Source: Streptomyces smaragdinus (GTDB taxonomy: Bacteria > Actinomycetota > Actinomycetes > Streptomycetales > Streptomycetaceae). From it: a DNA stretch of 64,000 nt. The stretch spans positions 483,200 through 547,199 of the forward strand of contig NZ_WEGJ01000003.1 of assembly GCF_009604385.1 (NCBI RefSeq), in the 5' to 3' direction. A program made the position numbers and the translations under genes. Below, piece after piece: positions 50,355 through 60,048 of this stretch. The notes under the pieces are model-generated. The model was not told the DNA's origin. It saw nothing but the letters and a program-made list of their open reading frames with translations, and did not search any database. The first letter of the stretch is position 1. Every line of letters begins with the position of its first letter.

Positions 50355-53300
50355 GCGGGCGCTTGTCCGGCTTCGGGGGTGTCCGGGTCCAGCAGGCTCA
50401 GGCTCGCCGTGAGCAGCCGGTCGACGTCCACGGGCTTGGGGACGTAGTCGGAGGCGCCGCTGCCGATGGCCTTCTCCCGGTCACCGGGCATCGCCTTGGC
50501 GGTGAGCGCGATGATCGGCAGGGCGGCGAAGCGCGGGGTGGAGCGGATCCGCTGGATCGTCTCGTACCCGTCGAGCTCCGGCATCATGATGTCCATCAGG
50601 CACAGGGCGATGTCCGGGTTCTTCTCCAGCACCTCGATGCCCTCGCGGCCGTTCTCCGCGTACAGCACGGACATGCCGACCCGGCCCAGGACATGGGTGA
50701 GGGCGAAGACGTTGCGGATGTCGTCGTCGACGATCAGCACCCGGTTGCCGGGGAAGACCTCGCCCGGGCGGCCGGAGATCCACTCCTCGAGGCGGGTGGT
50801 GCTGAGCCACTCCGGGTCGTGCGGGAGGTCCGCGGGCTCGGGCGGTTCGGGCGGGGCCTGGAACAGGGCGGGCAGGCCCGCCGGCGCGTCCGGGAGGCGG
50901 ACCGGCTCCTCCGTCTCCACCGGGCCGGGGCAGCGGACGGGGACGCGCAGGGTGAAGACGGAGCCCTTGCCGGGGCGGCTGGTGGCGGTGATGGTGCCGC
51001 CGAGGAGGCCGGCGATCTCGCGGCTGATGGACAGGCCGAGGCCCGTACCGCCGTACTTGCGGTTCGTGGTGCCGTCGGCCTGCTGGAACGCCTCGAAGAC
51101 GGTGGCCAGTTTCGCGCTGTCGATGCCGATGCCCGTGTCGCAGACGGCGAAGTCGACCAGCTCGTGCCCGTTCGACTCCGCCGTCGGCACCCGGTCCACG
51201 CGCAGCTCCACCTTGCCGGTGGGCGTGAACTTCACCGCGTTGGACAGGAGGTTGCGCAGGATCTGCTGGAGTCGGCGGCCGTCGGACATCATCACCCGCG
51301 GGACGTCTTCGCCGACGGCGACCTCGAACGCCAGTCCGCGGTCCAGGGTGAGCGGGCGGAACGTGTCGTGCACGTAGTTGAGCACCTTGACCAGGGGGAG
51401 CTGGCGGGGGCGGACGTCCATCCGGCCGGCCTCGATCTTCGACAGGTCGAGGATGTCGTTGATGAGCGTCAGCAGGTCCGTACCGGAGCGGTTGATCGTC
51501 TCGGCGAACTGGACCTCCTGCTCGCTCAGATGACCGTCGGCGTTGTCGGCGAGGAGGCGGGCGAGGATCAGCAGGGAGTTCAGCGGGGTGCGCAGCTCGT
51601 GCGACATGTTCGCCAGGAACTCCGACTTGTACTGCGAGGCGGCGGCCAGCTGGGCGGCCTTGACCTCGAGTTCGTCGTTGGAGCGGCGGAGCTCCGCCTG
51701 CTGGCGCTGGAGTTCGTCGGAGCGGTCCCGGAGCTGCTGGGTGAGCCGCTGCGATTCGCTGAGCAGGGATTCGGTGCGGGAGTTGGCGACGATGGTGTTG
51801 ATCGCGACGCCGATGGTGCTGCCGAACTGGTCGAAGAAGGCGAGGTGGACGTCGGAGAACCGGTTGAAGGACGCCAGCTCGATCACGCCGAGGACGCGGT
51901 GCTCGAAGACGACGGGGAGGATGACCACGCTCTTGGGGACGGCCTCGCCGAGCCCGGAGGCGATGGTGATGTAGTCCGGCGGCACGTCCTCGAGCAGGAT
52001 CCGCTCCTTCTGCACGGCGACCTGCTGGACGAGCCCGCGCCCGGGGGTGTGGGGCGCGGGCAGGCCGATCTCGCCCTGCGCGGTGCCGTAGCCGGCGATG
52101 TAGACGAGGCCGTCGCCGCTGCCGGTGGCGTCCTCCGCCAGGTAGAACGCGCCGAACTGGGCGTTCACCAGCGGGGTGAGCTCGCGGATGATCAGGTCGG
52201 CGACCTCGATCAGATCGCGGTGGCCCTGCATCAGGGAGGCCAGACGGGCCAGGTTCGTCTCCAGCCAGTCCTTGGCCCGGGTGGTCTCGCGGAGGTTGGC
52301 GACCATCAGGTTGACGTCGTCCTTGAGGTCGGCGACCTCGCCCTGGGCCTCGACGGTGATGGCGCGGGTCAGATCGCCCTGGGCGACGGCGGAGGCGACC
52401 TCGGCGATGGCGCGGACCTGGGTGGTGAGGTTGGAGGCGAGCTCGTTGACGTTGGTCGTCAGCCGCTTCCAGGTGCCGTAGACGCCCTCGACGCGGGCCT
52501 GGCCGCCGAGGCGGCCCTCGGAGCCGACCTCGCGGGCGACGCGGGTGACCTCGGAGGCGAAGGCGGAGAGGGTGTCGACCATGGTGTTGATGGTGGTCTT
52601 CAGCTCGAGGATCTCGCCGCGGGCCGTGACGTCGATCTTGCGGGAGAGGTCGCCCTGGGCGACGGCGGTGGCGACCTGGGCGATGTTACGGACCTGGCTC
52701 GTCAGGTTGTCCGCCATGAAGTTGACGTTGTCCGTCAGGTCCTTCCACACGCCAGAGGCGCCCCTGACCTGCGCCCGCCCGCCCAGCTGACCCTCCGTGC
52801 CCACCTCGCGGGCCACGCGGGTGACCTCGTCCGCGAAGCCGGAGAGCTGGTCCACCATGGTGTTGACCGTGGACTTGAGCTGGAGGATCTCGCCGCGGGC
52901 GGAGACGGTGATCTGCTGGCTGAGGTCGCCCTGGGCGACGGCCTTGGTCACCTGGGCGATGTTACGGACCTGGCTGGTCAGATTGTCCGCCATGAAGTTG
53001 ACGTTGTCCGTCAGGTCCTTCCATACGCCGGACGCGCCCCTGACCTGCGCCCGCCCGCCCAGCTGACCCTCCGTGCCGACCTCGCGGGCGACGCGGGTGA
53101 CTTCCCCGGCGAAGTCGGAGAGCTGGTCCACCATGGTATTCACGGTGAGCTTCAGCTCCAGCAGCTCGCCGGCCGCCTCGACCGTCACCTTGCGGTTCAG
53201 GTCGCCCTTGGCCACCGCCGTCGTCACCTGGGCGATGTCGCGGATCTGCGCGGTGAGCCGGGAGGCCATCGCGTTGACGGCCTCCGTGGTGGCGCGCCAG

Positions 53301-53914
53301 TTGCCCTGCAGGCCCTGGACCTTGGCCCGGCCGCCGAGCCGGCCCTCGGTGCCGACCTCGCGGGCCATCCGCGTCACCTCGCCGGTGAAGAGCGCGAGCT
53401 GGTCCACCGTACGGTTCACCGCGCGCCCCAGCCGGCGGGTGTCGCCGCGCAGCTGCCGGGTCCCGTCGTGCAGCGGGACCCGCTGGGTGAGGTCGCCGGA
53501 GGCCACCGCGTCGAGGACCCGGGTGGCGCCGGCGACCGGGATGGTCAGGGCGTCCAGGAGCGCGTTGGCGGCGTGCACGTTCGTCGTCCACGCGCCGCGG
53601 CCGGTGCTCGCCGTGAGCCGTTCGTCGAACCGGCCGTGGCGCAGCACCTCGCGGCGGACGCGGTCCAGCTCGCCCGCGTAGTGGCCGTTGCGGGCGGCGA
53701 TCCGGTTGACCGCCGTGGCCAGCTCGGCCACCGGGCCCTCGTACGTCCCGGTCAGCCGGGTGGTGAAGTCACCGTCGGCGAGCGCCGTCAGGGCGGCGGC
53801 CAGCGGCCGCAGCTCGGCCGCCCGCACCCACACGCCGTCCCCGTCGGCCGGGGGCGGCGCGCCCGCCGCGTCCGGCGCCGGGCGCGGCGTCACCACCGTC
53901 GTCTTCGCAGCCAT
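50351..53914 (-). CDS. HAMP-array hybrid histidine kinase (OsaA-like)
   Basis: A 1187-residue cytoplasmic hybrid kinase without a membrane segment. Six HAMP units span about residues 35-550, marked by GDF/GDL at 48, 140, 237, 329, 421 and 513, mostly 92 residues apart. A GAF domain follows at 560-710, a coiled coil at 715-760, HisKA with SHELRTP and phospho-acceptor His772, the ATPase domain ([19 protein letters not shown]) at 875-995, and a C-terminal receiver with Asp1108 in LMDIMMPE. This resembles group III fungal osmosensing kinases and OsaA of Streptomyces. The ATG at 53914 is chosen; an open frame reaching 55810 is antisense to the next gene and has no domain content. It is co-translated with the response regulator. 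Confidence 0.9.
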   Translation of the reverse strand: MAAKTTVVTPRPAPDAAGAPPPADGDGVWVRAAELRPLAAALTALADGDFTTRLTGTYEGPVAELATAVNRIAARNGHYAGELDRVRREVLRHGRFDERLTASTGRGAWTTNVHAANALLDALTIPVAGATRVLDAVASGDLTQRVPLHDGTRQLRGDTRRLGRAVNRTVDQLALFTGEVTRMAREVGTEGRLGGRAKVQGLQGNWRATTEAVNAMASRLTAQIRDIAQVTTAVAKGDLNRKVTVEAAGELLELKLTVNTMVDQLSDFAGEVTRVAREVGTEGQLGGRAQVRGASGVWKDLTDNVNFMADNLTSQVRNIAQVTKAVAQGDLSQQITVSARGEILQLKSTVNTMVDQLSGFADEVTRVAREVGTEGQLGGRAQVRGASGVWKDLTDNVNFMADNLTSQVRNIAQVATAVAQGDLSRKIDVTARGEILELKTTINTMVDTLSAFASEVTRVAREVGSEGRLGGQARVEGVYGTWKRLTTNVNELASNLTTQVRAIAEVASAVAQGDLTRAITVEAQGEVADLKDDVNLMVANLRETTRAKDWLETNLARLASLMQGHRDLIEVADLIIRELTPLVNAQFGAFYLAEDATGSGDGLVYIAGYGTAQGEIGLPAPHTPGRGLVQQVAVQKERILLEDVPPDYITIASGLGEAVPKSVVILPVVFEHRVLGVIELASFNRFSDVHLAFFDQFGSTIGVAINTIVANSRTESLLSESQRLTQQLRDRSDELQRQQAELRRSNDELEVKAAQLAAASQYKSEFLANMSHELRTPLNSLLILARLLADNADGHLSEQEVQFAETINRSGTDLLTLINDILDLSKIEAGRMDVRPRQLPLVKVLNYVHDTFRPLTLDRGLAFEVAVGEDVPRVMMSDGRRLQQILRNLLSNAVKFTPTGKVELRVDRVPTAESNGHELVDFAVCDTGIGIDSAKLATVFEAFQQADGTTNRKYGGTGLGLSISREIAGLLGGTITATSRPGKGSVFTLRVPVRCPGPVETEEPVRLPDAPAGLPALFQAPPEPPEPADLPHDPEWLSTTRLEEWISGRPGEVFPGNRVLIVDDDIRNVFALTHVLGRVGMSVLYAENGREGIEVLEKNPDIALCLMDIMMPELDGYETIQRIRSTPRFAALPIIALTAKAMPGDREKAIGSGASDYVPKPVDVDRLLTASLSLLDPDTPEAGQAPA
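52676..53095 (-). repeat. Internal HAMP duplication, 276-base period
   Basis: Bases 52952-53095 and 52676-52819, exactly 276 bases (92 codons) apart, encode an identical 46-residue run ([20 protein letters not shown] onward) and are nearly identical in DNA. The outer HAMP units are much more diverged, pointing to a recent duplication or gene conversion inside the array. Confidence 0.85.
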
Positions 53915-53927
53915 GGAAGCCCACCAC

Positions 53928-53941
53928 TTACGTAACTTGTC
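53928..53941. promoter_or_regulatory. Divergent promoter region with TTACGTAA palindrome
   Basis: The 105 bases between the hybrid kinase and the phosphatase gene must hold both promoters. CACTTACGTAACTTG, centred on the perfect palindrome TTACGTAA, lies near the kinase start and is a possible regulator site. I find no convincing GTTT-N14-GGGTAT stress-sigma sequence. Confidence 0.35.
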
Positions 53942-54019
53942 GCGTATGAGCCAGCTCAGTCTGTCACTCTGACGGCGGGAGATTCGGCGGTATGCCGGAA
54001 GTCGGTCGGGAGGTGTGCG

Positions 54020-55870
54020 GTGAGTACCTTCGAGGCGGCGCCTCCGGCGCGACAGGACATCAGTACCCGGTGGGAGGGGTCGGCCCCGGCCACGGAGGTG
54101 GCGACGGCGCTGCCCGGGACCTCGGAGGCCGCCTCGATCGCCCGCGGGTTCGTCCGGGCGACGCTCGCCGGGTGGAAGGCGGCGGACGGCGGCTTCGGGC
54201 CGCTGCGGGCCGCGGGGGCGGGGGCGCTGTTCGGCGGGGAGCTGCTGGAGGACGCCTTGCTGCTGGTCAGCGAGCTGGTCACCAACGCGGTCGTGCATGC
54301 CGGTACGGAGGTCGAGGTGCGGCTGCGGTACGACCCGGGGACGGGCGGCGCGGGGCCGGCGCCCGGGGTGCCGGCGCGGCCGGGGCTGATCGTGGAGGTC
54401 GGGGACGGGCGGGGACGGCGCGCCGACGCGGCGGGCGGCTTCGCGAGGGAGCGGGGGCGGGGGCTGCGGCTGGTCGACGAGCTCGCGGAGTCGTGGGGGG
54501 TGGCGTACCGGCGTACGGGCAAGACGGTGTGGTTCCGGCTGGCGCTGGACGGGGCCGCGCCGCAGCCGGCGGTGCCCGCGCCCGCGCCCGTGCGGTCGTA
54601 CGACGTGGAGGCCGCGTACTCCTTTCTGGCGGAGACCTCCGACATCCTGACCGGCCAGTTCGACGAGGACATGGTCGCGTCGCTGGCCACGCAGCTGCTG
54701 GTGCCGCGGTTCGCGGACTGGTCGGCGATCTGGCTGGATTCCACCGCGGGCGGTACGGAGCAGCGGCGGCTGGCTCAGGTGTGGCATGCGGACGAGGGCC
54801 GGATCGGCGGGCTGCGGGAGGCGCTGGAGCAGTATCCGCCGCTGCCGTCCGGCGGGGAGCGGGCGGCGCTCGTCCCGTGCCGGTGGCCGGGTGCGGAGGC
54901 CGGTTACGGGGAGGACGGGGCGGCGATGGCGTGCCGGCTGGTGGCCGGGGGGCGGCTGATCGGGGTGCTGGCGCTGGGGCGGGCGGGGGCGGCCCGGATA
55001 CCGGACGAGGCGTCGGGCGTGATCGAGGACTTCGCGCGCCGGGTCGCCCATTCCGTGGCGGCGGCGCGGCGGTTCACCCGGCAGGCGACGATCAGCGCGG
55101 TGCTCCAGCGGGGGCTGCTGCCCAGCGGGGTGCTGCGGCCGCCGGGGCTGGACGTCCATGTGGTGTACGAGCCCGCCGATCACGCGTGGGTCGGCGGTGA
55201 CCTGTGGGACCTGTTCCCCGTGGGGGACGGCCGGTGGTGCTTCGCGCTGGGCGACGTGTGCGGCAACGGGCCGGAGGCGGCGGTCGTCACGGGACTCGCG
55301 CGGCCGGTGATGCGGCTGCTGGCGCGGGAGGGGTATCCGGTGTCGGAGGTGCTGCGGCGGCTGAACCGGACGCTGGCGGCGGAGGCGGTGGAGGCCATGG
55401 AGGCGGCGGCCGCGGCGGTGAGCGAGCACGCGCCGTCGGCGCCGGATTCGGCGCGGTTCCTGTCCCTGCTGTACGGGGAGCTGGTGCCGTACGGGTCGGA
55501 CCGGGGCGGGGCGCGGTGCACGCTGGCGTCGGCGGGGCATCCGCTGCCGCTGGTGCTGCGGCCGGACGGGACGGTGCGGACGGCGGCGTCGCCGCAGATG
55601 CTGCTGGGGGTGGTGGAGGACGCCACGTACACCGCGGAGTCCTTCGACCTGGCGGCCGGGGAGACGCTGCTGTGCGTCACGGACGGGGTGACGGAACGGC
55701 GCGACGGGAACCGGCTGTTCGACGACGACGACGGGCTCGCGGCGGCCCTCGCGGGGTGCGTGGGGCTGACGGCGGCGGGGGTGGCGGAGCGGCTGCGGCG
55801 GGCTGTGCACGCGTTCGGGGGGACGGCGCCGGAGGATGATCTGGCGATGCTGGTGCTGCGGGCGCGGTAG
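54020..55870 (+). CDS. RsbW-like kinase/GAF/PP2C protein (OsaC-like)
   Basis: A 616-residue three-domain regulator. Residues about 30-185 form an anti-sigma-type ATPase (N box LLLVSELVTNAVVHAGTEV, later RGRGLRLVDELAESWGVAYR). Residues 200-340 are GAF-like. Residues 350-612 form a SpoIIE/PP2C phosphatase (FTRQATISAVLQRGLLPSGVL, WVGGDLWDLFPVGDGRW with metal Asp, FALGDVCGNGPEAA, LASAGHPLPLVL, LCVTDGVTERRDG, DDLAMLVL). GTG start with GGGAGG 7 bases upstream. The same layout is known for OsaC, which restrains a stress sigma factor after osmotic shock, and its gene is also divergent from a HAMP hybrid kinase. Confidence 0.88.
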   Translation: MSTFEAAPPARQDISTRWEGSAPATEVATALPGTSEAASIARGFVRATLAGWKAADGGFGPLRAAGAGALFGGELLEDALLLVSELVTNAVVHAGTEVEVRLRYDPGTGGAGPAPGVPARPGLIVEVGDGRGRRADAAGGFARERGRGLRLVDELAESWGVAYRRTGKTVWFRLALDGAAPQPAVPAPAPVRSYDVEAAYSFLAETSDILTGQFDEDMVASLATQLLVPRFADWSAIWLDSTAGGTEQRRLAQVWHADEGRIGGLREALEQYPPLPSGGERAALVPCRWPGAEAGYGEDGAAMACRLVAGGRLIGVLALGRAGAARIPDEASGVIEDFARRVAHSVAAARRFTRQATISAVLQRGLLPSGVLRPPGLDVHVVYEPADHAWVGGDLWDLFPVGDGRWCFALGDVCGNGPEAAVVTGLARPVMRLLAREGYPVSEVLRRLNRTLAAEAVEAMEAAAAAVSEHAPSAPDSARFLSLLYGELVPYGSDRGGARCTLASAGHPLPLVLRPDGTVRTAASPQMLLGVVEDATYTAESFDLAAGETLLCVTDGVTERRDGNRLFDDDDGLAAALAGCVGLTAAGVAERLRRAVHAFGGTAPEDDLAMLVLRAR

Positions 55871-55876
55871 GTCTGG

Positions 55877-56863
55877 TCAGCGGGAGCGGGCCGACGCGGC
55901 GATGATGATCACGGCTCGCTCCAGGGCGTACTCCGGGTCGGCCGCGGCGCCCTTGACCGCGGCGTCGGCCTCGGCCACGGCGGTCAGGGAGCGGGCGACG
56001 GCGTCGGCCGTCCAGCCCTGCATCTGGCGGCGGACGCGGTCGATCTTCCACGGGGGCATGCCGAGCTCGCGGGCCAGGTCGCCGGGGCGCATGTTGCGGG
56101 GGGCGGAGGCCAGCTTGCCGATGGAGCGGACGCCCTGGGCCAGGGCGCTGGTGATCAGCACGGGGGCGACGCCCGTGCCGAGGGCCCAGCGCAGGGCCTC
56201 CAGGGCCTCCGCGGGGCGGCCCTCCACGGCGCGGTCGGCGATCTCGAAGCTCGAGGCCTCCGCGCGGCCCGTGTAGTACCGGGCCACGACCCGCTCGTCG
56301 ATCGCCCCCTCGACGTCCGCCGTCAGCTGCGTCACCGCGGAGGCCAGCTCGCGCAGGTCGCTGCCGAGGGCGTCGCACAGCGCCTCGCAGGCCCCGGGCG
56401 AGGCCTGGCGGCCGGCCGCGCGGAACTCCGCCCGGACGAACGCCAGCCGGTCCGCGGGCTTCGTCAGCTTGGGGCACGCGACCTCGCGGGCGCCGGCCTT
56501 GCGGGCGGCGTCGAGCAGGCCCTTGCCCTTGGCGCCGCCGGCGTGCAGCAGCACGAGGGTGATCTCCTCGGCGGGGGAGGCGAGATACGCCTTGATGTCC
56601 TTGACCGTGTCGGCGGAGAGGTCCTGGGCGGAGCGGACCACGACGACCTTGCGCTCGGCGAAGAGCGACGGGCTCGTCAGCTCGGCGAGGGTGCCGGGCT
56701 GGAGGGCGTCGGGCGTGAGGTCGCGGACGTCCGTGTCCGGGTCGGCGGCGCGGGCGGCGGCCACGACCTGGGCCACCGCGCGGTCGAGGAGCAGATCCTC
56801 CTGGCCCACGGCCACGGTGACGGGGGCGAGGGGGTCGTCGTCTGCTGCTGCTTTCCTGGCCAT
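55877..56863 (-). CDS. holA: DNA polymerase III delta subunit
   Basis: A 328-residue HolA, the clamp-loader subunit that opens the beta sliding clamp. The AAA-like N-terminal part includes VTVAVGQEDLLLDRAVAQVV and SLFAERKVVVVRSAQDL. The middle shows LVLLHAGGAKGKGLLDAARK. The helical C-terminal part has DLRELASAVTQL and FEIADRAVEGRPAEALEALRWAL. I use the ATG at 56863 (MARKAAADDDPLAPV). It lies next to comEC/comEA in many actinobacteria; here two short units separate them. Converges closely (6 bases) with the phosphatase gene. Confidence 0.93.
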   Translation of the reverse strand: MARKAAADDDPLAPVTVAVGQEDLLLDRAVAQVVAAARAADPDTDVRDLTPDALQPGTLAELTSPSLFAERKVVVVRSAQDLSADTVKDIKAYLASPAEEITLVLLHAGGAKGKGLLDAARKAGAREVACPKLTKPADRLAFVRAEFRAAGRQASPGACEALCDALGSDLRELASAVTQLTADVEGAIDERVVARYYTGRAEASSFEIADRAVEGRPAEALEALRWALGTGVAPVLITSALAQGVRSIGKLASAPRNMRPGDLARELGMPPWKIDRVRRQMQGWTADAVARSLTAVAEADAAVKGAAADPEYALERAVIIIAASARSR

Positions 56864-56963
56864 CGCGGACCAGCATGCCACGCCGGTCGGACAGGGCCGG
56901 CGCGGGCCGCGGGGTGGCCGCCCTTACCCGGCCGGCTCGGTCGGCTCGGTCAGCTCGCTCGAC

Positions 56964-57845
56964 TCAGGAAGCCGCGACGATCTGGATGTCCAGCTCGATC
57001 CTGATCGACGAGCCGACCACCGCGATGCCCCGCGCCAGCATGTGCTGCCAGTTCAGGGTGAAGTCCTCGCGGTGCAGCTCCGTCGTGGCGCGGCAGGCGG
57101 CGCGCAGCTCGCCCTCCAGTCCGGTGCCGATGCCGAGGTAGTCGACGTCCAGCGTCACCGTACGGCTGACGCCGTGCAGGGTGAGCACGCCGGTCACGGC
57201 CCAGCGGTTGCCGGCGCGGTGGACGAAGCGCTCGCTGAAGAACTCCAGGGTCGGGAAGCGTTCGACGTCGAGGAAGTCCGCCGAGCGCAGATGGTCGTCG
57301 CGCATCTTGATGTTGGTGTCGATGGACGCCGAGTCGATCACGATGTGCAGCTGCGAGTCCTCCATCCGGCGTCCGATGCGCAGGGCTCCGCGGTAGCCGT
57401 TGAACCGGCCGCGGACCCGGGCCATGCCGATGTGGCGGGCGGTGAAGCCGATCGTGGTGTGCGCCGGGTCGACCTCCCAGTCGCCGGGCGGCGGCAGCTG
57501 CGGGAGCTGGGCGGGCAGCATGACGAGGTCGCCGAGCTGCGCCACGGCGCCCTCGGTGACGTGGATCTCGCCCCGGAACGGGGTGAGGCCCTCCGACTCC
57601 ACGGCCACCCGGTAGTCCCCGGGCGGTACGGCTACGACGAACATCCCGTACGGGTCGGACTCACCGCTGACGACCTTCCGGCCCGCGGGGTCGGTAACCC
57701 GCAGGTCGGCGGCGGGCAGGGGGTCACCGACCGGGTCGAGCACCCGGCAGCTGAGGAGGCCTGCGTGCGGTGGCGCGGGGACGCTCGCCGGTCCGGTGGT
57801 ACGCGTCCGCTTTCCCTCGCGCTGGCGGCGCAGCAAGCCCAGCAT
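56964..57845 (-). CDS. YceI-domain protein with N-terminal Ig-like domain
   Basis: A 293-residue protein with no signal peptide. Residues about 25-105 resemble a carboxypeptidase-regulatory-like beta domain (LSCRVLDPVGDPLPAADLRVTD, GMFVVAVPPGDYRVAVESEG). Residues 118-290 are a YceI lipocalin-like domain (WEVDPAHTTIGFTARHIGMARVRGRF, SIDTNIKMRDDHLRSADFLDVERFPTLEF, VTGVLTLHGVSRTVTLDVDYLG). YceI domains bind polyprenoids or lipids, so an isoprenoid-binding role is possible. The ATG is at 57845. The N-terminal addition is unusual compared with single-domain YceI proteins. Confidence 0.87.
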   Translation of the reverse strand: MLGLLRRQREGKRTRTTGPASVPAPPHAGLLSCRVLDPVGDPLPAADLRVTDPAGRKVVSGESDPYGMFVVAVPPGDYRVAVESEGLTPFRGEIHVTEGAVAQLGDLVMLPAQLPQLPPPGDWEVDPAHTTIGFTARHIGMARVRGRFNGYRGALRIGRRMEDSQLHIVIDSASIDTNIKMRDDHLRSADFLDVERFPTLEFFSERFVHRAGNRWAVTGVLTLHGVSRTVTLDVDYLGIGTGLEGELRAACRATTELHREDFTLNWQHMLARGIAVVGSSIRIELDIQIVAAS

Positions 57846-57938
57846 GCACTGTCCCTCTGTGGAGCGTGTGGTGATGTCGCTTCATTCGAACACCGGTGAG
57901 GCTTTCGAGGCAAACTTCGGGCTTGTGTGCCGAATCAC

Positions 57939-58751
57939 TCACTCCGGGCGGGATGCGGGGATCGGGGGGATTCGGTCGAGGACGATCCCGAAGTGGTCCC
58001 GGTAGGCCCCGGGCAACTCCCCCTCGGTCAGCCTGCTCTCGGTCCGCTCCCCCTGCGCGGGGGTGTCGATGAGGCGGTCGCCGCTGAGGGTGATCCGGCC
58101 GCCGTCGCCGGTCAGGCGGGAGCAGGTGAGGAACGTGCGGAAGTGGGAGGTCGGCGCGGTCCGCTGCCACCAGCAGGTCGCCTCGAAGTCCCCGAGCGCG
58201 CGGGGCCGTTGTTCGAGCCGGAACACCGGGGCGCCGCCCTCCAGCACGTCGAGGTCACCGCCCTCGGACGCCTCCGTGATCCGGAACACACCACCGGGGT
58301 CGCGCTGGTCACCGCGCTCGTCGTAGCGCAGGGGGTGGTGCGCGTGCTTCCCGAAGCCGACGTCGGCCAGCCACGGCCCGGACCCGTCCGCGGCCCGCAC
58401 CCGCAGCGCCATGTGGTCGTAGGGCGGCCCGAGCTTTTGGTGGGGTCCGGGCAGAAACACCCGGGCGCTCAGCAGCTCCACCTGGAACCCGAGGGTGTCG
58501 AGCAGCGCGGCGAACGCCCCGTTGAGCTCGTAACAGAAGCCGCCCCGCCGCCGCCCGACGATCTTCTCGAACAGCGCCTGCTCGGTGAGGACGATGTCCT
58601 CCCCGAGATGAATCGCCAGATTCTCGAACGGCACCGCGACCAGATGCCGCACCTGCAACTCCCGCAGCGCCTCCCCCGTGGCCTCCCGCGGCCGCCCGGC
58701 GCCGATCCGCTCCAGATAGGCCTCGACCTGTTCCTCCGTGAAAGCTGTCAT
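57939..58751 (-). CDS. Arylamine N-acetyltransferase
   Basis: A 270-residue NAT enzyme transferring acetyl from acetyl-CoA to aryl amines or hydrazines. The catalytic triad is complete: Cys73 in RRGGFCYELNGAF, His113 in PYDHMALRV and Asp130 in WLADVGFG. NAT-fold enzymes also close amide bonds in some antibiotic pathways, but this one has the ordinary xenobiotic type. It is the last gene of an HTH-MFS-NAT operon, starting 10 bases after the MFS stop. A TAACCT hexamer overlapping that stop, 7 bases before the ATG, could give an extra leaderless transcript. Confidence 0.92.
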   Translation of the reverse strand: MTAFTEEQVEAYLERIGAGRPREATGEALRELQVRHLVAVPFENLAIHLGEDIVLTEQALFEKIVGRRRGGFCYELNGAFAALLDTLGFQVELLSARVFLPGPHQKLGPPYDHMALRVRAADGSGPWLADVGFGKHAHHPLRYDERGDQRDPGGVFRITEASEGGDLDVLEGGAPVFRLEQRPRALGDFEATCWWQRTAPTSHFRTFLTCSRLTGDGGRITLSGDRLIDTPAQGERTESRLTEGELPGAYRDHFGIVLDRIPPIPASRPE

Positions 58752-58761
58752 GATCCCGAGG

Positions 58762-60048
58762 TTAGACCGCCTGCCCGACAGCCGACCCGGAAGCCACCGG
58801 CTCGGCTCGGACGGGGAGTTCCCGTATTCGGGGCAGTGGGGAGCACAGCAGCCATCCGACGCCGAGGGCGGCACCGGTGGTGGCGATCCACAGCGACGTG
58901 TGGAGCCCGAGGACCGTGCCGAGCCAGCCGCCGGCCAGGGCACCGAGGGGACGGATGCCGAAGTTGACCGTCTGCAGCACACCGGAGACGCGGGAGCGGA
59001 CGGCGTCGGGTATGAGCGCGGTCATGAAGGCGTTGGCGGAGATATCGAGGATCATCACGCCGAAGCAGGAGAGGAACTCGGCGGCGAACAGCATGCCGAT
59101 GACGAGTGACGGCGATCCCTGCGCCAGGGGGACGAGGACGAGGGGCAGGCTGAACCCGAGATTGCCGAGGGCCATCGCCCGGCCGTACCCGATCCGGGCC
59201 ACGAACCGCCCCGCGAGAACCGCACCGGCCAGCCCGCCGACCGCGCCCCCGCCGAGGACCAGGCCGAGGGTGCCGGGAGCGAGGTTCAGCTCCTTGGTGG
59301 CGTAGAGCACGAAAATCGCGTGAAAGATGAAGTTGAAGAAGTTGAGCGTGGCCGTGGAGAGCTGGATGGCCCGCATCACGGGTGTCCGCACCACCCACCG
59401 CAGACCTTCGAGCGCATGACCCCGCTCGTGGCGGGCGGGCGGTGGCTCCGGGGGCGATATGCGGCCGAGGAAGAGCGCGGAGGCCAGATAGCTGAGCGCG
59501 TCGATCAGCAGGGCGAACGGGGCGGCGAGGATCTGCACCAGGACGCCGCCCGTGCTCGGACCGGCGACGAAGGCCATCGACCGGCTGCCGTTGAGCAGTG
59601 AACTGCCCTGGAGCAGCTGTCCGGTGGGGACGATCGCCGCGTACAGGGTGTTGTTCGAGACGTTGAACAGCACGCTCAGGGTGCCGGTCACGAACGCGAC
59701 CGCCAGCAGCTGGGTCAGCGTGAGCATGCCGAGGGCGTAGGCGGCGGGGATGGTGGCCAGGGTCAGGAAGCGGCCCAGGTCGGCGGCCAGCATGAGGCGC
59801 CGGCGGCTCGCGCGTCCGTCGGCCCAGCCGCCGGCGGGGATGGAGAACAGCAGGGCCGGGACGAGGGGCGCGGCGGTGAGCAGGCCCATGTCGGCGGCGT
59901 CGGCGCCGAGGGCGGTGACGGCTGCCAGCGGCATGGCGACGCGGTGGATCTCGTCGCCGAGGAGGGAGATGCTCTGGCCGGTCCAGTAGCGCCGGAAGGT
60001 GCGCTCGCGCAGGAGCTCGGGGATCAGGGTCTTCGTCCGGGCCGTCAT
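58762..60048 (-). CDS. MFS transporter
   Basis: A 428-residue major facilitator with about 12 membrane segments, of the MFS_3/enterobactin-exporter-like group. It begins TFRRYWTGQSISLLGDEIHRVAMPLAAV, then PAGGWADGRASRRRLMLAADLGRFL (the motif-A loop), a central loop rich in Pro/His (SPPEPPPARHERGHALEGLRWVVRTP), and a second six-helix half. It is likely a drug or metabolite exporter. Its ATG overlaps the stop of the HTH gene by 4 bases, so the repressor and pump are co-translated; the acetyltransferase downstream suggests a detoxification operon. Confidence 0.9.
   Translation of the reverse strand: MTARTKTLIPELLRERTFRRYWTGQSISLLGDEIHRVAMPLAAVTALGADAADMGLLTAAPLVPALLFSIPAGGWADGRASRRRLMLAADLGRFLTLATIPAAYALGMLTLTQLLAVAFVTGTLSVLFNVSNNTLYAAIVPTGQLLQGSSLLNGSRSMAFVAGPSTGGVLVQILAAPFALLIDALSYLASALFLGRISPPEPPPARHERGHALEGLRWVVRTPVMRAIQLSTATLNFFNFIFHAIFVLYATKELNLAPGTLGLVLGGGAVGGLAGAVLAGRFVARIGYGRAMALGNLGFSLPLVLVPLAQGSPSLVIGMLFAAEFLSCFGVMILDISANAFMTALIPDAVRSRVSGVLQTVNFGIRPLGALAGGWLGTVLGLHTSLWIATTGAALGVGWLLCSPLPRIRELPVRAEPVASGSAVGQAV

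Noticed and set aside
53915..55810. N-terminal extension of the HAMP kinase to about 1819 residues
   Set aside because: The extra part is antisense to the PP2C-type gene, is His/Arg/Pro-rich and has no domain; the ATG at 53914 starts the real protein.
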